Notes: generated from the sequence alone by a model not told the origin. A stretch of 64,000 bases of DNA from CBFFRJ01 sp051486985 (GCF_051486985.1 NZ_JAHVDV010000023.1:1-64000); one strand, 5' to 3'. Counted from the first letter of the stretch, positions 40,201 through 47,016 are shown. Numbers and translations: made by a program.

Positions 40201-40719
40201 TACGGTAAAGCTTACGTTGCCTGAAGACGGGTTACCTGCCACATCCCTGACCTCAACGCTGAGGGTACCCGGACCGGATGCCAGAGTGCTCAGCGCACCG
40301 GATGGGAGAGTGACAGACCAGATGCCATTAGTATTCACCACACCGATGTACTGTTGACCATTCAGCGTGGCAACCACCGTCTGCCCAGGCCCATTGACAC
40401 CGGTTGTTCCGGTTAGCGTCTGGTTCTGGGTCGATTCCACCTGATTGACGATGCCATCGCCGAAGGGTTGATTAATCACTACCTGCGGCAGCGTGTTAAT
40501 GATGACCGTAAAATCATGGCTGTCAGTGACGGTGCCGTTGACGGTGACGGATGAAGCAGTAATGGTGTTGAGACCATCAGAAAGCTGACCGAGATCGGCG
40601 GCAGGGATCGTGGTTTGCCATGCGCCGCCAGGCCCGACCGTGGCGGTATAGGTCTCACTGCCGAGGGTGACCGTAATGATTGCGCCTTCCGGCAACCCGG
40701 CACTGTTTCCGCGTACCAC
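31255..40719 (-). CDS. bapA: Giant BapA-like adhesin, C-terminal part (downstream of the in-frame stop)
   Basis: Same reading frame as the N-terminal part, continuing directly after the TAA at 40735-40737. It holds about 29 further repeats of roughly 95-105 residues with the pattern N-AE, LNGK-Y, GNW, VPxxxL, VxVTDxAGN (bacterial Ig-like). A Thr/Ser-rich spacer (TSTVHAASTTAAATT-like) precedes the C-terminal secretion region. That region has GNTGNDTIHLSTLGF and DGGAGTDTLVLDG (RTX-like nonapeptides) and ends DVLIQHGLHVNMV, as in type I substrates. If re-initiated at the GTG at 40717-40719 it would give 3,154 residues with a secretion signal but no N-terminal retention domain. No ribosome site is visible there. 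Probably the larger half of a pseudogene unless the stop is suppressed. Confidence 0.9.
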   Translation of the reverse strand: MVRGNSAGLPEGAIITVTLGSETYTATVGPGGAWQTTIPAADLGQLSDGLNTITASSVTVNGTVTDSHDFTVIINTLPQVVINQPFGDGIVNQVESTQNQTLTGTTGVNGPGQTVVATLNGQQYIGVVNTNGIWSVTLPSGALSTLASGPGTLSVEVRDVAGNPSSGNVSFTVDKVPPTVTVQPINGTDVLNGAEVQAGQTISVNASTDASSVIVRINGTDYPATLNAGVWQAAIPGTALAALPNGASAITVTATDNAGNTTTVSHTLTLDTTAPNLVVDPVTRDNQLDIAELNSGFNLTGRTVPADPGAQVSVTINGQTLTGVVAADGSWSVPVSASDLAGLTNGNYPVSVTVTDTAGNASPTQNVNFSVNTNASAIAISPVESDDKISAADIQDGLTISGISARLAEGATVTVTLNGKQYTTQINSSGNWQLTISQADAAAIADGTATLTVSARDVDNLPVSGERSFTIITHQLPQPVVNTPFTDGIVNAAEAAAGGVLSGVTGSKGSGQTVTVTLDSGTPITATVDANGNWSAPVTSTQLGALTQGNHTITVTVTDAAGNQNTVTTPLSIDTQTPNLGMNAVTSDNIVNTVEAAGALSISGTGTYDPLHAQTVKVLVNGQNYDATLQPNGTWSITLPAGALAGVPDGPVAVQASITDAAGNSNTINTSFILDASPAGAPQITVNTVSSDNYVNTQESLSALTISGTAILVENNQTVTITLNGQNYTATVLNGVWSVSIPQNEVAAVPDGAQVISVSVTDLAGNVATSSQSVNFVTHAASQPTLTINTVAQDDVINAQEHNAALDITGTSTRLAAGTVITLTFNAKTYTATVDGSGNWKVTVPQADVQALSDSTLVNPAYAITATAQDAAQNSANASHNVSVDTTGPGLTVIVAGTILADEIINIAEASIDRTVTGTGLAGQTVILDINGKTIATSVGNNGTWSMTIPAAELQALDQGPGTLVFHSTDAQGNRSEQIINVDVHTDPAAVPTLTLNAMYNDNIVSLAEAGDTTLIGGNATGLANGTVVTLTIGTQTFTGSVADGIWTVGIPPNQLTTSGQLAVTVSAADEWNNPATATSVLDVVLAQPTATLPGILFGDNFIGQAEAGATAQLTGSTGQPGAGQTVKITFDGNQDVFGTVDVNGNWSVVLDTALLQGLTDGTHSMTVTVGDRAGNTATSSPANTITVLTDPLTAPALATPFTDGFLNVAESGVTQTLTGALNTPVANIDRVMVTLNNGTAVQAVINPVDGTWQLPLSPAALAALPDGTTTVNVTVIDKAGNQITGQSNFEVQIHSLPVATFNTPFVDGALNNAEAATDQVITGNTGVATAGQTVTVVFNGVPYTQTVQSTGEWSVTIPQAAFTGLAEGATPDLTVTITDRAGNESPTLTTTVGIHTDLPEPTATNLFTDNILNLTEAAGPLTLTGSTGTGVVGNEYVTVQIDVGGIIYTASVANGTWTVNLPAGSLQSLDPAVPHAIIITAEDQYGNTGTHTEDFTLAFTPPTVAITTPVFADGYVNLAESQSLTSLSGTFNSSYPTGATVNVKIGSQTFAANVIGNTWTLDLTAAEWAQIPERGQQTLAVTVTDGALNSNTTTTPVNIILTQPTVTVTTQFAGDGQLTYLESETSQTIGGTSTNLQTGDIVRVTFPSSNGPLVRDATVQANGSWSLQLSPADMATLQAGAISVQGIDKANNTGSATNVTPLTINLTPPTYAVILDQVTGNNLVNATEIVNGEVPVSGRASANLAGQLITLSLTPEGGTSTVLTTVTVGPDGTWNYGLAQSAIPDGTYTITAASVSQPATPVASQTFTVDRIPPALTLAQFTGDNVINGDEKAIAQTITGTSDQNGSLVTVTLNGKTYYGLVTGGSWAVQVPQADMAALNGASYTINATISDAAGNATTQQQTFTIDTASPLLTVDTLSVPAVLTTVNAVGGLLVQGQGEAGNSVTITLGPLSWTTTVDQNGNWNYRFPELNLNSLTDGAQVVSVTSTDSAGNVSTNKVSLNVALNKGLGVLIDQVFNDGILNVAESLVTQTLTGRVNGDYRGAKVSLNIAGANLTINDLLVGADGSYSFQLPPSIWQGLINQTLTAEVKVVDANGNTRYETIDFNLALSDLPVVGNVLAAVDNVINRAESTVDQVISGTVSNLADITSVVVNFGGRAVTAAVTSLGDGTGRWVATLPSSILSTLPDGQASVGIAVTDKYGNVVNSNASITVASNVLPSITLSPLFTDGTLSIPELANALIGGTTTGLAGRTLTVQIGNIQAFTTNVDGTGKWSLDLSAITGALQALGNGNLAVTVTATDQYGNPASQTGQIKLDLLAPVVSNVVAFGDGLLSVADSLVNQTITGVVNNAPLGSTVEVQIGAKVFTGLVAANGTFTINLTPSGLAGLADGTFTPQVKITTPDGNTSTTAASANVSIGLSNLPTVAVTSLFGNDGWLNKAETGLAQTISGTVTGLTSGTVNVTVGTTPYQATINNGTWSLQLSAGALASIADGSLKVTASVTDAVGNVVTGSQVVNTIVQAVPTIGLGTLFGNGILDLSDLLTNPILSGTSTNLAVGTLIDVKVGPLTLTATVGANGAWQLPIPALSLQGLQDGTNILQVSATARDVAGNVASTSQSASVAIQAAPTVAITSLFGDGGLSVADLSVDQKISGVSLNAVGSLLTVSLGAKSYNATVAADGSWSVTVPKADLGQLADGQPAVSVSVTNAAGNVATTSGILDVISHALPTVTLNPLFGDGLLNIAEAASGQLITGKINGVASGAKVVVTVGGVQLNATVAADGTWSTAVSTNILQSLTSGSAKIGVAVTDRVGNTTATETDIGVKFTQPTLALTPLSLTGLLSLVGSLLSPKLLTLSGTSANLEAGSTVYLNLLNTVTATAKTAADGSWSTQVLLGVDLLKILSLSTVVHLSASDTAGNMTYLNVGLGGGNANTNPPVSTLSAEAASFSLLAASAVESSDSHASTDSAETSTVHAASTTAAATTTTTSSESTTTTEEYTIGGVTIDYADGTQLSGDSVLGNTGNDTIHLSTLGFALIDGGAGTDTLVLDGANIILNLIEASTKVQHIEIIDLGKSGTNSVTLDVHEALTMTDKPEDDLVIKGTTGDQVNLKHGSNDVWAVSGQRDVDGVQFDVYHNSSQTNTLGDVLIQHGLHVNMV

Positions 40720-40734
40720 CAGATCGTTGCCGGA

Positions 40735-43683
40735 TTACGCCAGGTTCAGGTAATCATCGCTGGCGACGATGCTGATCGCCACCGAATCAGCCGAGGTATC
40801 AATGTTAAAATCTTTCGTCTCGGTCTGCGTTTGCCCGTAAGCATCGGTGACGCTGACGGTATAAGAGGTTGTCCCCTGCGTCAGCTGTTGCAAGTCAATC
40901 GCCGGCAGGACGACCTTCCAGTTACCCGCCGCGTCGACGACGCCGCTGTAGCTTTTGCCACCCAGGTTGACCGTAACGATACTGCCTATTTCCGCATTTG
41001 TGGTGCCCCCAAGCGTCTGATCAACTTTGATCTCTGCCGCATTGAGGATGTTGTCCGAGGTTAAATTCAGCACATCAAGGGTCACTGCGCTGGTTTTCAC
41101 ATCGAATGAATGGGAGACCGTGGTGGTATTGCCTGCGGCGTCCGTAAGAGACGCCGTATAGGTGTGATTTCCCCCGCCCAGCGCCACGAGGTCGGCAGAG
41201 GGAAGAGTCACCTGCCAGTTACCGTCGTTGCCCACTACCCCGGTGTAGGTTTTCCCGTTAAGGGAGATAGTGACGATTTGTCCCTGCTCACTGACCGCAC
41301 TGATGCCGCTGATGACCTGATCCTGGTTCAGTTCGCTGGGGTTCAGTTTGTCATCGCCGGTCAATGGCAGTAAGGAAAGTGCCGGAGCAAGCGTATCGAC
41401 CTGTGCTGAATCGCTGAGTGAAGCGCTATTCCCCGCCGCGTCACTCACATTCACTGTTACAGGCAGGACGCCGTCCGGGAGGGTTTGCAGGTAGGTGGCC
41501 GGTACCGTAATTTTCCAGTTCCCGTCAGCATCCACCGTGGCCTGATAAGTTTTATTTCCTACCTGCACCGTGACTGTCTGCCCGCCGCCAGAGACACCTG
41601 TATTGCCGCTCAGTACCTGATCTACTGATTTTTCAGCGCTGTTCAGGTAGCCATCACCAAAGGGCTCGTTGATAGTCGGCTGTGGCAGATGGTTAATCTG
41701 GACATTGAGCGTGTGATTATCTTCGGCGGTTTGTGTTCCATCGGTGACCACAGCCGTTATGACTGTCGGGCCATCTTTCAGCAATAGTAAGTCAGCAGGA
41801 GGAATGATGACGCTCCAGTAACCCGCATCATCAATGTTGGTGACCTGATATTCTTTGCCGTTAACGGTCACCGTAATGATCGCTCCGGCCCCAAGCACCG
41901 TCGTCACCCCACGAATTTCCAGTGGCTGTTCAGCTTCAGCCGCACTGAGATAATCGTCGGTCGACAAAATGGCGATCGCAATGCCTGCCTGGCTGGTATT
42001 CACCTCGACGCCAGCCGTTTTGATAACCGGATTGCCGTCAATGTCATTGACACTGACGATCAGGGTAGTGTTCCCTTGTCCCAGTGCCGCAAGATCGCCT
42101 GCGGGGATAATGGTTTTCCAGGATCCATCCCCCGCCACTTGTGCGTAATAGGTTTTGCCATTGAGAGTGATGGTCACGATTTGCCCGGCAGGAATGTTCA
42201 CCGTGTGGCCAGAGACGGTTTGATTCAACAGCACTTCCGCAGCGTTAAGAACGTTATCGCTGGTGACCGGATCGATGGTGACCTCAGGAGTCGAGAAATT
42301 GGTAGTGACTGACTGTGTTTCCTGCGTCACGTTGCCGGCCAGATCCACCACCCGGTAGGTGATGACATAGCTTTCACCGTCCTGAAGCAGCGCCATGTCT
42401 GCCTGCGGAATGGTCAGTTGCCATTGCCCGTTCGCGTCTACCGTGGTGGTATAATTTTTGCCATTTAACGTGACCGTCACCTGGCTGCCTTCATCCGCAG
42501 TACTGGAATAGCCGCGGACCAGCTTATCGCCATCAATCAACGCCTGGTCGATAATGTTGCCCGAAGCAAATTGCGTAAGCGTGAGCGCGGGGGGAATCGA
42601 ATCGAGAGTGAACTCCGTCGTTTCCGTTACCGTTCTGCCATCGAGCGTGGTGAGTGTGACGTCGACGATATGGGCACCCTGCTCAAGTTGGCCCAGCACC
42701 GACGGCGGCAGGAAGACCACCCAACTGCCATCGCTCTCAACCACCGTTGTCCAGGTATTGTTGCCAATACGTACCACCACCTGACTACCCGCATTAACAG
42801 CATCGGTGGAGCCTGACAGCGCCTGCGATACCAGAATATCGTTAGCGTTGAGCATATTATCCGTGCCGATGACCGCCAGTCTCAGCACCGGAACACCGGG
42901 TTCAGGGTCGGTTCCACCATTGCCGGGGTCGGTACCGCCATTACCGGGATCCGTGCCGCCATTGCCTGGGTCTGTGCCACCGTTACCGGGGTCCGTACCA
43001 CCATTGCCTGGGTCTGTTCCACCGTTACCCGGATCGGTCCCCCCGTTTCCTGGGTCTGTGCCACCGTTACCGGGGTCCGTACCACCATTGCCTGGGTCTG
43101 TTCCACCGTTACCCGGATCGGTCCCCCCGTTTCCTGGGTTGTTGCCGCCATTGCCTGGGTTTTCAGGGTTAGTGCCGCCGTTATTGCTGTCGCTGCCACC
43201 ACCGCCGCCACCGCCACCGCCAGATGCTGCCGCAATACCGACAATGCCACCCACCGCAGCAATCCCCCCCAGCACCGCAAGGGCCGAAATACCGCTCGTC
43301 CCAACCAGGGAGTCCATGGCGACATCCGCATAGGTGGGAACAATGGCCTCTGCCGCTGCCGGACCCGATTCAGCCGCATACGGGAATACCGCATGATGGG
43401 TACCGAGATTGTCTTCAAAGACCAGTTGGCTATGCAGGCCATCGCTATCCAGCAAGAAAAAGCTTTGATAACGCACAGTAGAACCGTCCTTCATATGGAC
43501 AATCAGGTCATTTCCCTGACGTTCATAAAAATTAACGGTTTCTGGAGAAGCATTAATACGCACGATACTGGTTTCAGTGAGGTTAACGACGCGATCGCCA
43601 CCTTGCGCATATTGTGCAACGACATCACCTGTTTTTTGGTTAATTACCTGCATGGTTCCTGTAACGACGCTTTGCGTAGCCAT
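40735..43683 (-). CDS. bapA: Giant BapA-like adhesin, N-terminal part (truncated by TAA)
   Basis: Start chosen at MATQSVVTGTMQVINQ (43683, GAGGTG ribosome site), 982 residues to the stop. The BapA-type N-terminal domain (about 1-115) precedes a hydrophobic Ala/Gly stretch (ISALAVLGGIAAVGGIVGIAAA, about 127-149) and a poly-Gly run. Next comes a linker of twelve 7-residue PGNGGTD/NN repeats, then seven Ig-like repeats. In Bap/Lap proteins the N-terminus retains the adhesin in the outer membrane. The TAA replaces a Glu codon conserved in sister repeats (DDYLSAAEAEQ versus DDYLNLA-stop-SGN). The fragment lacks the C-terminal type I signal, so it should stay in the cytoplasm. Uninterrupted, the protein would have about 4,143 residues. 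Confidence 0.93.
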   Translation of the reverse strand: MATQSVVTGTMQVINQKTGDVVAQYAQGGDRVVNLTETSIVRINASPETVNFYERQGNDLIVHMKDGSTVRYQSFFLLDSDGLHSQLVFEDNLGTHHAVFPYAAESGPAAAEAIVPTYADVAMDSLVGTSGISALAVLGGIAAVGGIVGIAAASGGGGGGGGGSDSNNGGTNPENPGNGGNNPGNGGTDPGNGGTDPGNGGTDPGNGGTDPGNGGTDPGNGGTDPGNGGTDPGNGGTDPGNGGTDPGNGGTDPGNGGTDPEPGVPVLRLAVIGTDNMLNANDILVSQALSGSTDAVNAGSQVVVRIGNNTWTTVVESDGSWVVFLPPSVLGQLEQGAHIVDVTLTTLDGRTVTETTEFTLDSIPPALTLTQFASGNIIDQALIDGDKLVRGYSSTADEGSQVTVTLNGKNYTTTVDANGQWQLTIPQADMALLQDGESYVITYRVVDLAGNVTQETQSVTTNFSTPEVTIDPVTSDNVLNAAEVLLNQTVSGHTVNIPAGQIVTITLNGKTYYAQVAGDGSWKTIIPAGDLAALGQGNTTLIVSVNDIDGNPVIKTAGVEVNTSQAGIAIAILSTDDYLSAAEAEQPLEIRGVTTVLGAGAIITVTVNGKEYQVTNIDDAGYWSVIIPPADLLLLKDGPTVITAVVTDGTQTAEDNHTLNVQINHLPQPTINEPFGDGYLNSAEKSVDQVLSGNTGVSGGGQTVTVQVGNKTYQATVDADGNWKITVPATYLQTLPDGVLPVTVNVSDAAGNSASLSDSAQVDTLAPALSLLPLTGDDKLNPSELNQDQVISGISAVSEQGQIVTISLNGKTYTGVVGNDGNWQVTLPSADLVALGGGNHTYTASLTDAAGNTTTVSHSFDVKTSAVTLDVLNLTSDNILNAAEIKVDQTLGGTTNAEIGSIVTVNLGGKSYSGVVDAAGNWKVVLPAIDLQQLTQGTTSYTVSVTDAYGQTQTETKDFNIDTSADSVAISIVASDDYLNLA
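42907..43158. repeat. 21-bp tandem repeats with an exact 84-bp duplication in bapA
   Basis: Twelve 21-bp units encode PGNGGTD (the last PGNGGNN) in the adhesin linker. Units 4-7 (42970-43053) are repeated base for base as units 8-11 (43054-43137), a higher-order 84-bp duplication. Units outside this block differ at third positions, so the duplication is recent. Slippage here would change linker length in 7- or 28-residue steps without frameshift. Confidence 0.93.
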
Positions 43684-44259
43684 ATAATTCACCTCGAGTA
43701 CCAGAGCAATAATTTGTGGCATCGCCAGCAAATATCAGAGCGTAGGGGTACCCACACCGAGTTTTGGCTGGTGATATAAATAGGTTTTGCTATATGATTT
43801 TTGAGATTAGTTTAAGTGGTTGATTTTATATAGGATTGATCCTTTTACCGCGTTTAGCTTGTTTAATGCCGTGTTAAATAAAGATATAATCAAGGTTCAC
43901 ACTTTAGGCAAACTCCTATTTCACAATTTGTTGTAAAAGTTCTGAATACAGAATATATCAGCAATATATCCTGGGTATTATTAAGCTACGCTTAAATTAA
44001 TATGCGAATCATTAATTAAAATTTAAATAATCATTAATTTATACAAATTAAAGCAGCAATACATGATATACCAGCGCTGGTTAAATGCTGCACTCATATA
44101 AAACTCGGCTTTTACTATGCATATATAAATTAAATCCGGCATCTGTACGCCGTCATTACCAGGTGCTCATACTTTAAGCAACGGAAAATAATAAGAAAGT
44201 TCTACCTATATGGACTGGCATGCCACGGTCAAAAGCTGTTATACTGTTTAACACACTTA
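43684..44259. promoter_or_regulatory. AT-rich control region between bapA and ssrA
   Basis: This 576-bp gap has no credible gene. It is strongly AT-rich, with a direct repeat AATCATTAATT near 44006-44040 and many A/T tracts, the kind of DNA that H-NS covers. It must contain the adhesin promoter on the minus strand and the ssrA promoter on the plus strand (TATACT -10 at 44240-44245). I cannot identify a CsgD or other activator site with confidence. Confidence 0.6.
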
Positions 44260-44622
44260 GGGGCTGATTCTGGATTCGACGGGATTTGCGAAACCCAAGG
44301 TGCATGCCGAGGGGCGGTTTGCCTCGTAAAAAGCCGCAAAAAAATAGTCGCAAACGACGAAAACTACGCTTTAGCAGCTTAATAACCTGCTAAGAGCCCT
44401 CTCTCCCTAGCCTCCGCTCTTAGGACGGGGATCAAGAGAGGTCAAACCCAAAAGAGATCGCGTGGATGTCCTGCCTGGGGCTGAAGCGTTAAAACTAATC
44501 AGGCTAGTCGGGTAGTGGCGTGTCTGTTCGCAGGTGCCCGGCGAATGTAAAGACAGACTAAGCATGTAGTACCAAGGATGTAGGAATTTCGGACGCGGGT
44601 TCAACTCCCGCCAGCTCCACCA
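44260..44622 (+). ncRNA. ssrA: tmRNA (SsrA)
   Basis: Rescues stalled ribosomes: acts first as an alanyl-tRNA, then as mRNA for a degradation tag. The 363-nt mature RNA starts GGGGCTGATTCTGGATTCGA and ends in the tRNA-like CGCCAGCTCCACCA, both as in E. coli. The tag frame at 44350-44382 reads ANDENYALAA then TAA. T-loop sequence GGTTCAACTCCC lies near the 3' end. It partners with SmpB. Confidence 0.98.
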
Positions 44623-44666
44623 AAATTCTCCATCGGTGATTACCAGAGTCATCCGATGAAGTCCTA

Positions 44667-44702
44667 AGAGCCCGCACGGCGCAAGCCCTGCGGGCTTTTT
44701 TG
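44667..44702 (+). terminator. ssrA terminator
   Basis: An AGCCCGCA/TGCGGGCT stem with an internal GC-rich loop is followed by six T, 45 bp after the tmRNA end. It is also the left copy of an 85-bp direct repeat. Confidence 0.87.
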
Positions 44703-44753
44703 TGCCTGCAATTTGTCCTGCGAAGTCTGATGCCAACCAATTAAATCTGAACC
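44669..44753 (+). repeat. Left direct repeat of the ssrA-linked island
   Basis: This 85-bp segment (ssrA terminator plus about 50 bp) recurs at 48391-48475 in the same orientation, with about 71 of 85 bases identical by hand count. The ssrA 3' region is a classic integration site, so these are likely ancient attachment-site or terminator duplications bounding an island. Confidence 0.7.
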
Positions 44754-44772
44754 TTTTAGGCCCTTCGATAGG

Positions 44773-44810
44773 CCCAACGAAAAGCTATAGTGTTCCCGTT
44801 GGGCCTAAAA
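44773..44810. repeat. Perfect 10-bp inverted repeat
   Basis: AGGCCCAACG and CGTTGGGCCT flank an 18-bp loop just inside the island, with TTTTAGGCCC/GGGCCTAAAA forming overlapping arms. It could be a terminator or a recombinase site. Confidence 0.5.
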
Positions 44811-44907
44811 GCAGGGAGACTCACATGGTGTAAGTACCCTGCATAATCGTGCCATTCACATTGAGAGATCATCCGGCATAATCAGTCAGCCAGCGCAGGA
44901 GATAGCT

Positions 44908-45208
44908 TTGCGTAAAGCCCGTTTTACTGAGCATCAGATCATCGCGGTGATGAAGTCGGTTGAAGCCGGACGAATTGTTAAAAAGGTCTGCCGGGAGGCC
45001 GTTATTTCTGAAGCCACCTGATACAATTGAAAGTCCAGACACGGTGGCATGGGGGATTCTGATATTAAAGTCCTGAGGACGAAAACCGATGTCTCAACCA
45101 GCTGTTTGCCGATGTGAACGCCCGTATGAATCACTGAATACTATGACGCCGGAGAAATACCGACAACACCATTATCTGGCCGGGAACTCAAAAAATGCCT
45201 GGAGCTAA
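44908..45208 (+). pseudogene. IS3-family transposase relic (orfA start fused to orfB end)
   Basis: From 44908 the frame reads LRKARFTEHQIIAVMKSVEA and RIVKKVCREAVISEAT, the start of IS3-group OrfA, then hits stops and a frameshift (DENRCLNQLFADVN in another frame). From 45116 it reads ERPYESLNTMTPEKYRQHHY, ending NAWS-stop, which is the C-terminus of OrfB. The DDE core between them is missing, so this is an internally deleted, dead element. Confidence 0.8.
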
Positions 45209-45448
45209 AACGGGTCTGTTTACATCTCCTGGGCCTCATGATGAAAGCAGTATGCGGCTGGATGTCTGGCTGGGTGAGGATGGCCGATGGAAAATTTAGC
45301 GGGTAGCTGATAATAGTGATAACTACATACAGTATGAATCGCAGTAATTGAGATGTTAAGAATAGTTAGCTGAATCGGCCAGCAGTGGAATTAACCTCTG
45401 CTGTTCGTCAGCATTGATGAGCTTCTTATCCAAAAAAAGCGTCATATA
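45209..45448. other. Gap without recognisable gene
   Basis: Sequence between the IS relic and the ankyrin gene. A short frame from 45197 (ending GEDGRWKI, stop near 45300) looks coding-like but I do not recognise it, and it overlaps the end of the transposase relic. Confidence 0.4.
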
Positions 45449-46186
45449 TTAAACACCGAGATTTTTAAGTTTTTTGTCCAGTTTCAGCAGGTTATCGTAG
45501 TAACCACTGCCTTTTTTAACCTGAGAAATCCTTCTATCAACCATTTGTCGGAAAGATCGTCCTTGCTTATTTACCGGGTTTGGATCGGCTCCGTGATCCA
45601 GCAGGAAAAACATTTTATCAAAATCGGCACTAAAAAAAGCATCAACAAGCGGAGTTTCACCGAGTGAATTTCGTGCATTTGGATCAGCTCCTCGCTCTAT
45701 TAATAGCGCCAGCGTGGAGGTATTTTTTGAATCGATCGTCGAGAAGATAAGTGGGACATGATACAGCTTGTCCTTGGCGCCAGGGTTTAACCCTCCATCC
45801 AGTAATGCCTTTAACCATATGTCTTTATCGCCTTTAGCCGTTATTTCAGCAGGGCTACCTGGCATATTCATCTGTGGCTGTAATGGGTCAGCGCCAGCGC
45901 GAACCAAATCCGTGACTATCTGTAATCGCTCAGGAGGATTGTCATTGTAGAAGCACTCATTAAGGGCATAAAAGAGGATAGTCAGCTCTTCAGCTCCGGG
46001 CGTTTTTAGGTCAGTCACTTTTGCCAGTCGAAGAACAGACTCGCGATCTGCCGCATCAATCGCGTTAGCCAGAACAAGTTGCGGGCCAGTAAAATGTTTT
46101 TCAGGTTCTATCTTTTTCATATCATTACACGCCGATAACAGCGCTAACAGAAAAGAAAAGAATATCGCGCAGGTGATTTTTTTCAT
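45449..46186 (-). CDS. Ankyrin-repeat lipoprotein
   Basis: 245 residues from MKKITCAIFFSFLLALLSAC, a signal peptide with lipobox LLSAC; the AGGA ribosome site supports this start over one 17 codons upstream. Ankyrin-type repeats occupy about 85-225 (IVTDLVRAGADPLQPQ, LALLIERGADPNARNSLGETPL, MFFLLDHGADPNPVNKQG). Function is unknown. Periplasmic or outer-membrane ankyrin lipoproteins of this type often act as immunity proteins next to T6SS lipase effectors. That is inference here: no effector is intact in the window, and the gene upstream is a frameshifted fragment. Confidence 0.82.
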   Translation of the reverse strand: MKKITCAIFFSFLLALLSACNDMKKIEPEKHFTGPQLVLANAIDAADRESVLRLAKVTDLKTPGAEELTILFYALNECFYNDNPPERLQIVTDLVRAGADPLQPQMNMPGSPAEITAKGDKDIWLKALLDGGLNPGAKDKLYHVPLIFSTIDSKNTSTLALLIERGADPNARNSLGETPLVDAFFSADFDKMFFLLDHGADPNPVNKQGRSFRQMVDRRISQVKKGSGYYDNLLKLDKKLKNLGV

Positions 46187-46241
46187 GCTAAATCCTGCTT
46201 TTAATAATTCCCGTATCCTCATCCTTTTGTGCCTCAAGCAG

Positions 46242-46429
46242 TTAATAACCTGTGACAGGCCGTGCTTGTCCGTATGTTACCCGTACCGCCAGAAAGTCCA
46301 GCACTGTGTCATCAGGAAACATGTTTGCTACGCCCACTTTCATAGCAATAAGTGACGTATCAAAAAAGGATATCGTTCGGGAGCGACTTTTTCTTCCAGG
46401 ATGTAGGTCAGAGACATGTAATTTGTCAT
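46242..46429 (-). pseudogene. Small frameshifted gene upstream of the ankyrin lipoprotein
   Basis: Minus-strand ATG at 46427-46429 with an AAGGGGGAG ribosome site opens MTNYMSLTYILEEKVAPERY-PF. A run of six A on the plus strand (46362-46367) then marks a frame change. The continuation DTSLIAMKVGVANMFPDDTV and beyond ends VTYGQARPVTGY-stop at 46242. Joined, it would be a protein of about 60 residues. I do not recognise the family. It lies 55 bp before the ankyrin gene on the same strand, so the two may have been a pair. Confidence 0.5.
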
Positions 46430-46776
46430 AACACCAACTCCCCCTTCTCACTACTCCCTTTACTGATATGCATGGATGCTCCAGAAGGGATAATCATTTA
46501 GCATGCGAGCTGTTATTAAACGCGCTGATAGTGTCCTAAACGACTAGATAAACAATTATATAAATAATTACTGTAAATGACAGGGAGATGTGAAAATGAT
46601 TCACATAAGTCTTATGGGATGAGGATCATCTAACCAGCCCCTATGATTTTTGATAGTTGAAATTTTTGAGAGAATAAATGAGTTGTATTTAACTGCATTA
46701 ACTATTTGATCTATCAATAAATTAGCACTATATATTACGTTGCACCCTGATTTTCCATGTTGCCAGTGTACTGAAA
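46430..46776. other. AT-rich gap without recognisable gene
   Basis: About 350 bp between the frameshifted small gene and a transposase fragment. I see no convincing reading frame or RNA signal in it. Confidence 0.5.
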
Positions 46777-46872
46777 TTATCGTGGTGTCAGATAATTCAG
46801 TGCTGAATGTGGTTCACACTCGTTATCTTCCTGCCGCCAGGTATTAATGATTTTCTTGAGGTAGACAATATC
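46777..46872 (-). pseudogene. IS3-family OrfB C-terminal fragment
   Basis: On the minus strand the last codons read IINTWRQEDNECEPHSALNY-LTPR-stop, matching the YNE-RPHSAL-LTP tail of IS3-type OrfB. Nothing else of the element is recognisable next to it. Confidence 0.65.
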
Positions 46873-47016
46873 TTTATGACATCTATATCGGATCGCGGTC
46901 AGTCTGCAATGTCCCTGATGTATCGGTTAAACTGGTTGCGGTTCAAAATTGCAAGATTTCAAGGTCTAATTTCCATGAAAGTGATACCCTCCTATAGTCA
47001 TTCCCGCGAAAAAACG

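Noticed and set aside
31496..40700. Many plus-strand frames of 60-170 codons opposite the adhesin
   Set aside because: They repeat with the period of the Ig-like domains and are shadows of the minus-strand coding sequence.
42907..43158. Regular 21-bp repeats considered as a CRISPR array
   Set aside because: Units are contiguous with no spacers and encode an in-frame PGNGGTD peptide repeat.
42806..43333. Proline-rich 175-residue plus-strand frame (PGSVPPLPGSVPP repeats)
   Set aside because: It is the complement of the Gly-rich repeat linker of the adhesin, has no ribosome site and no family similarity.
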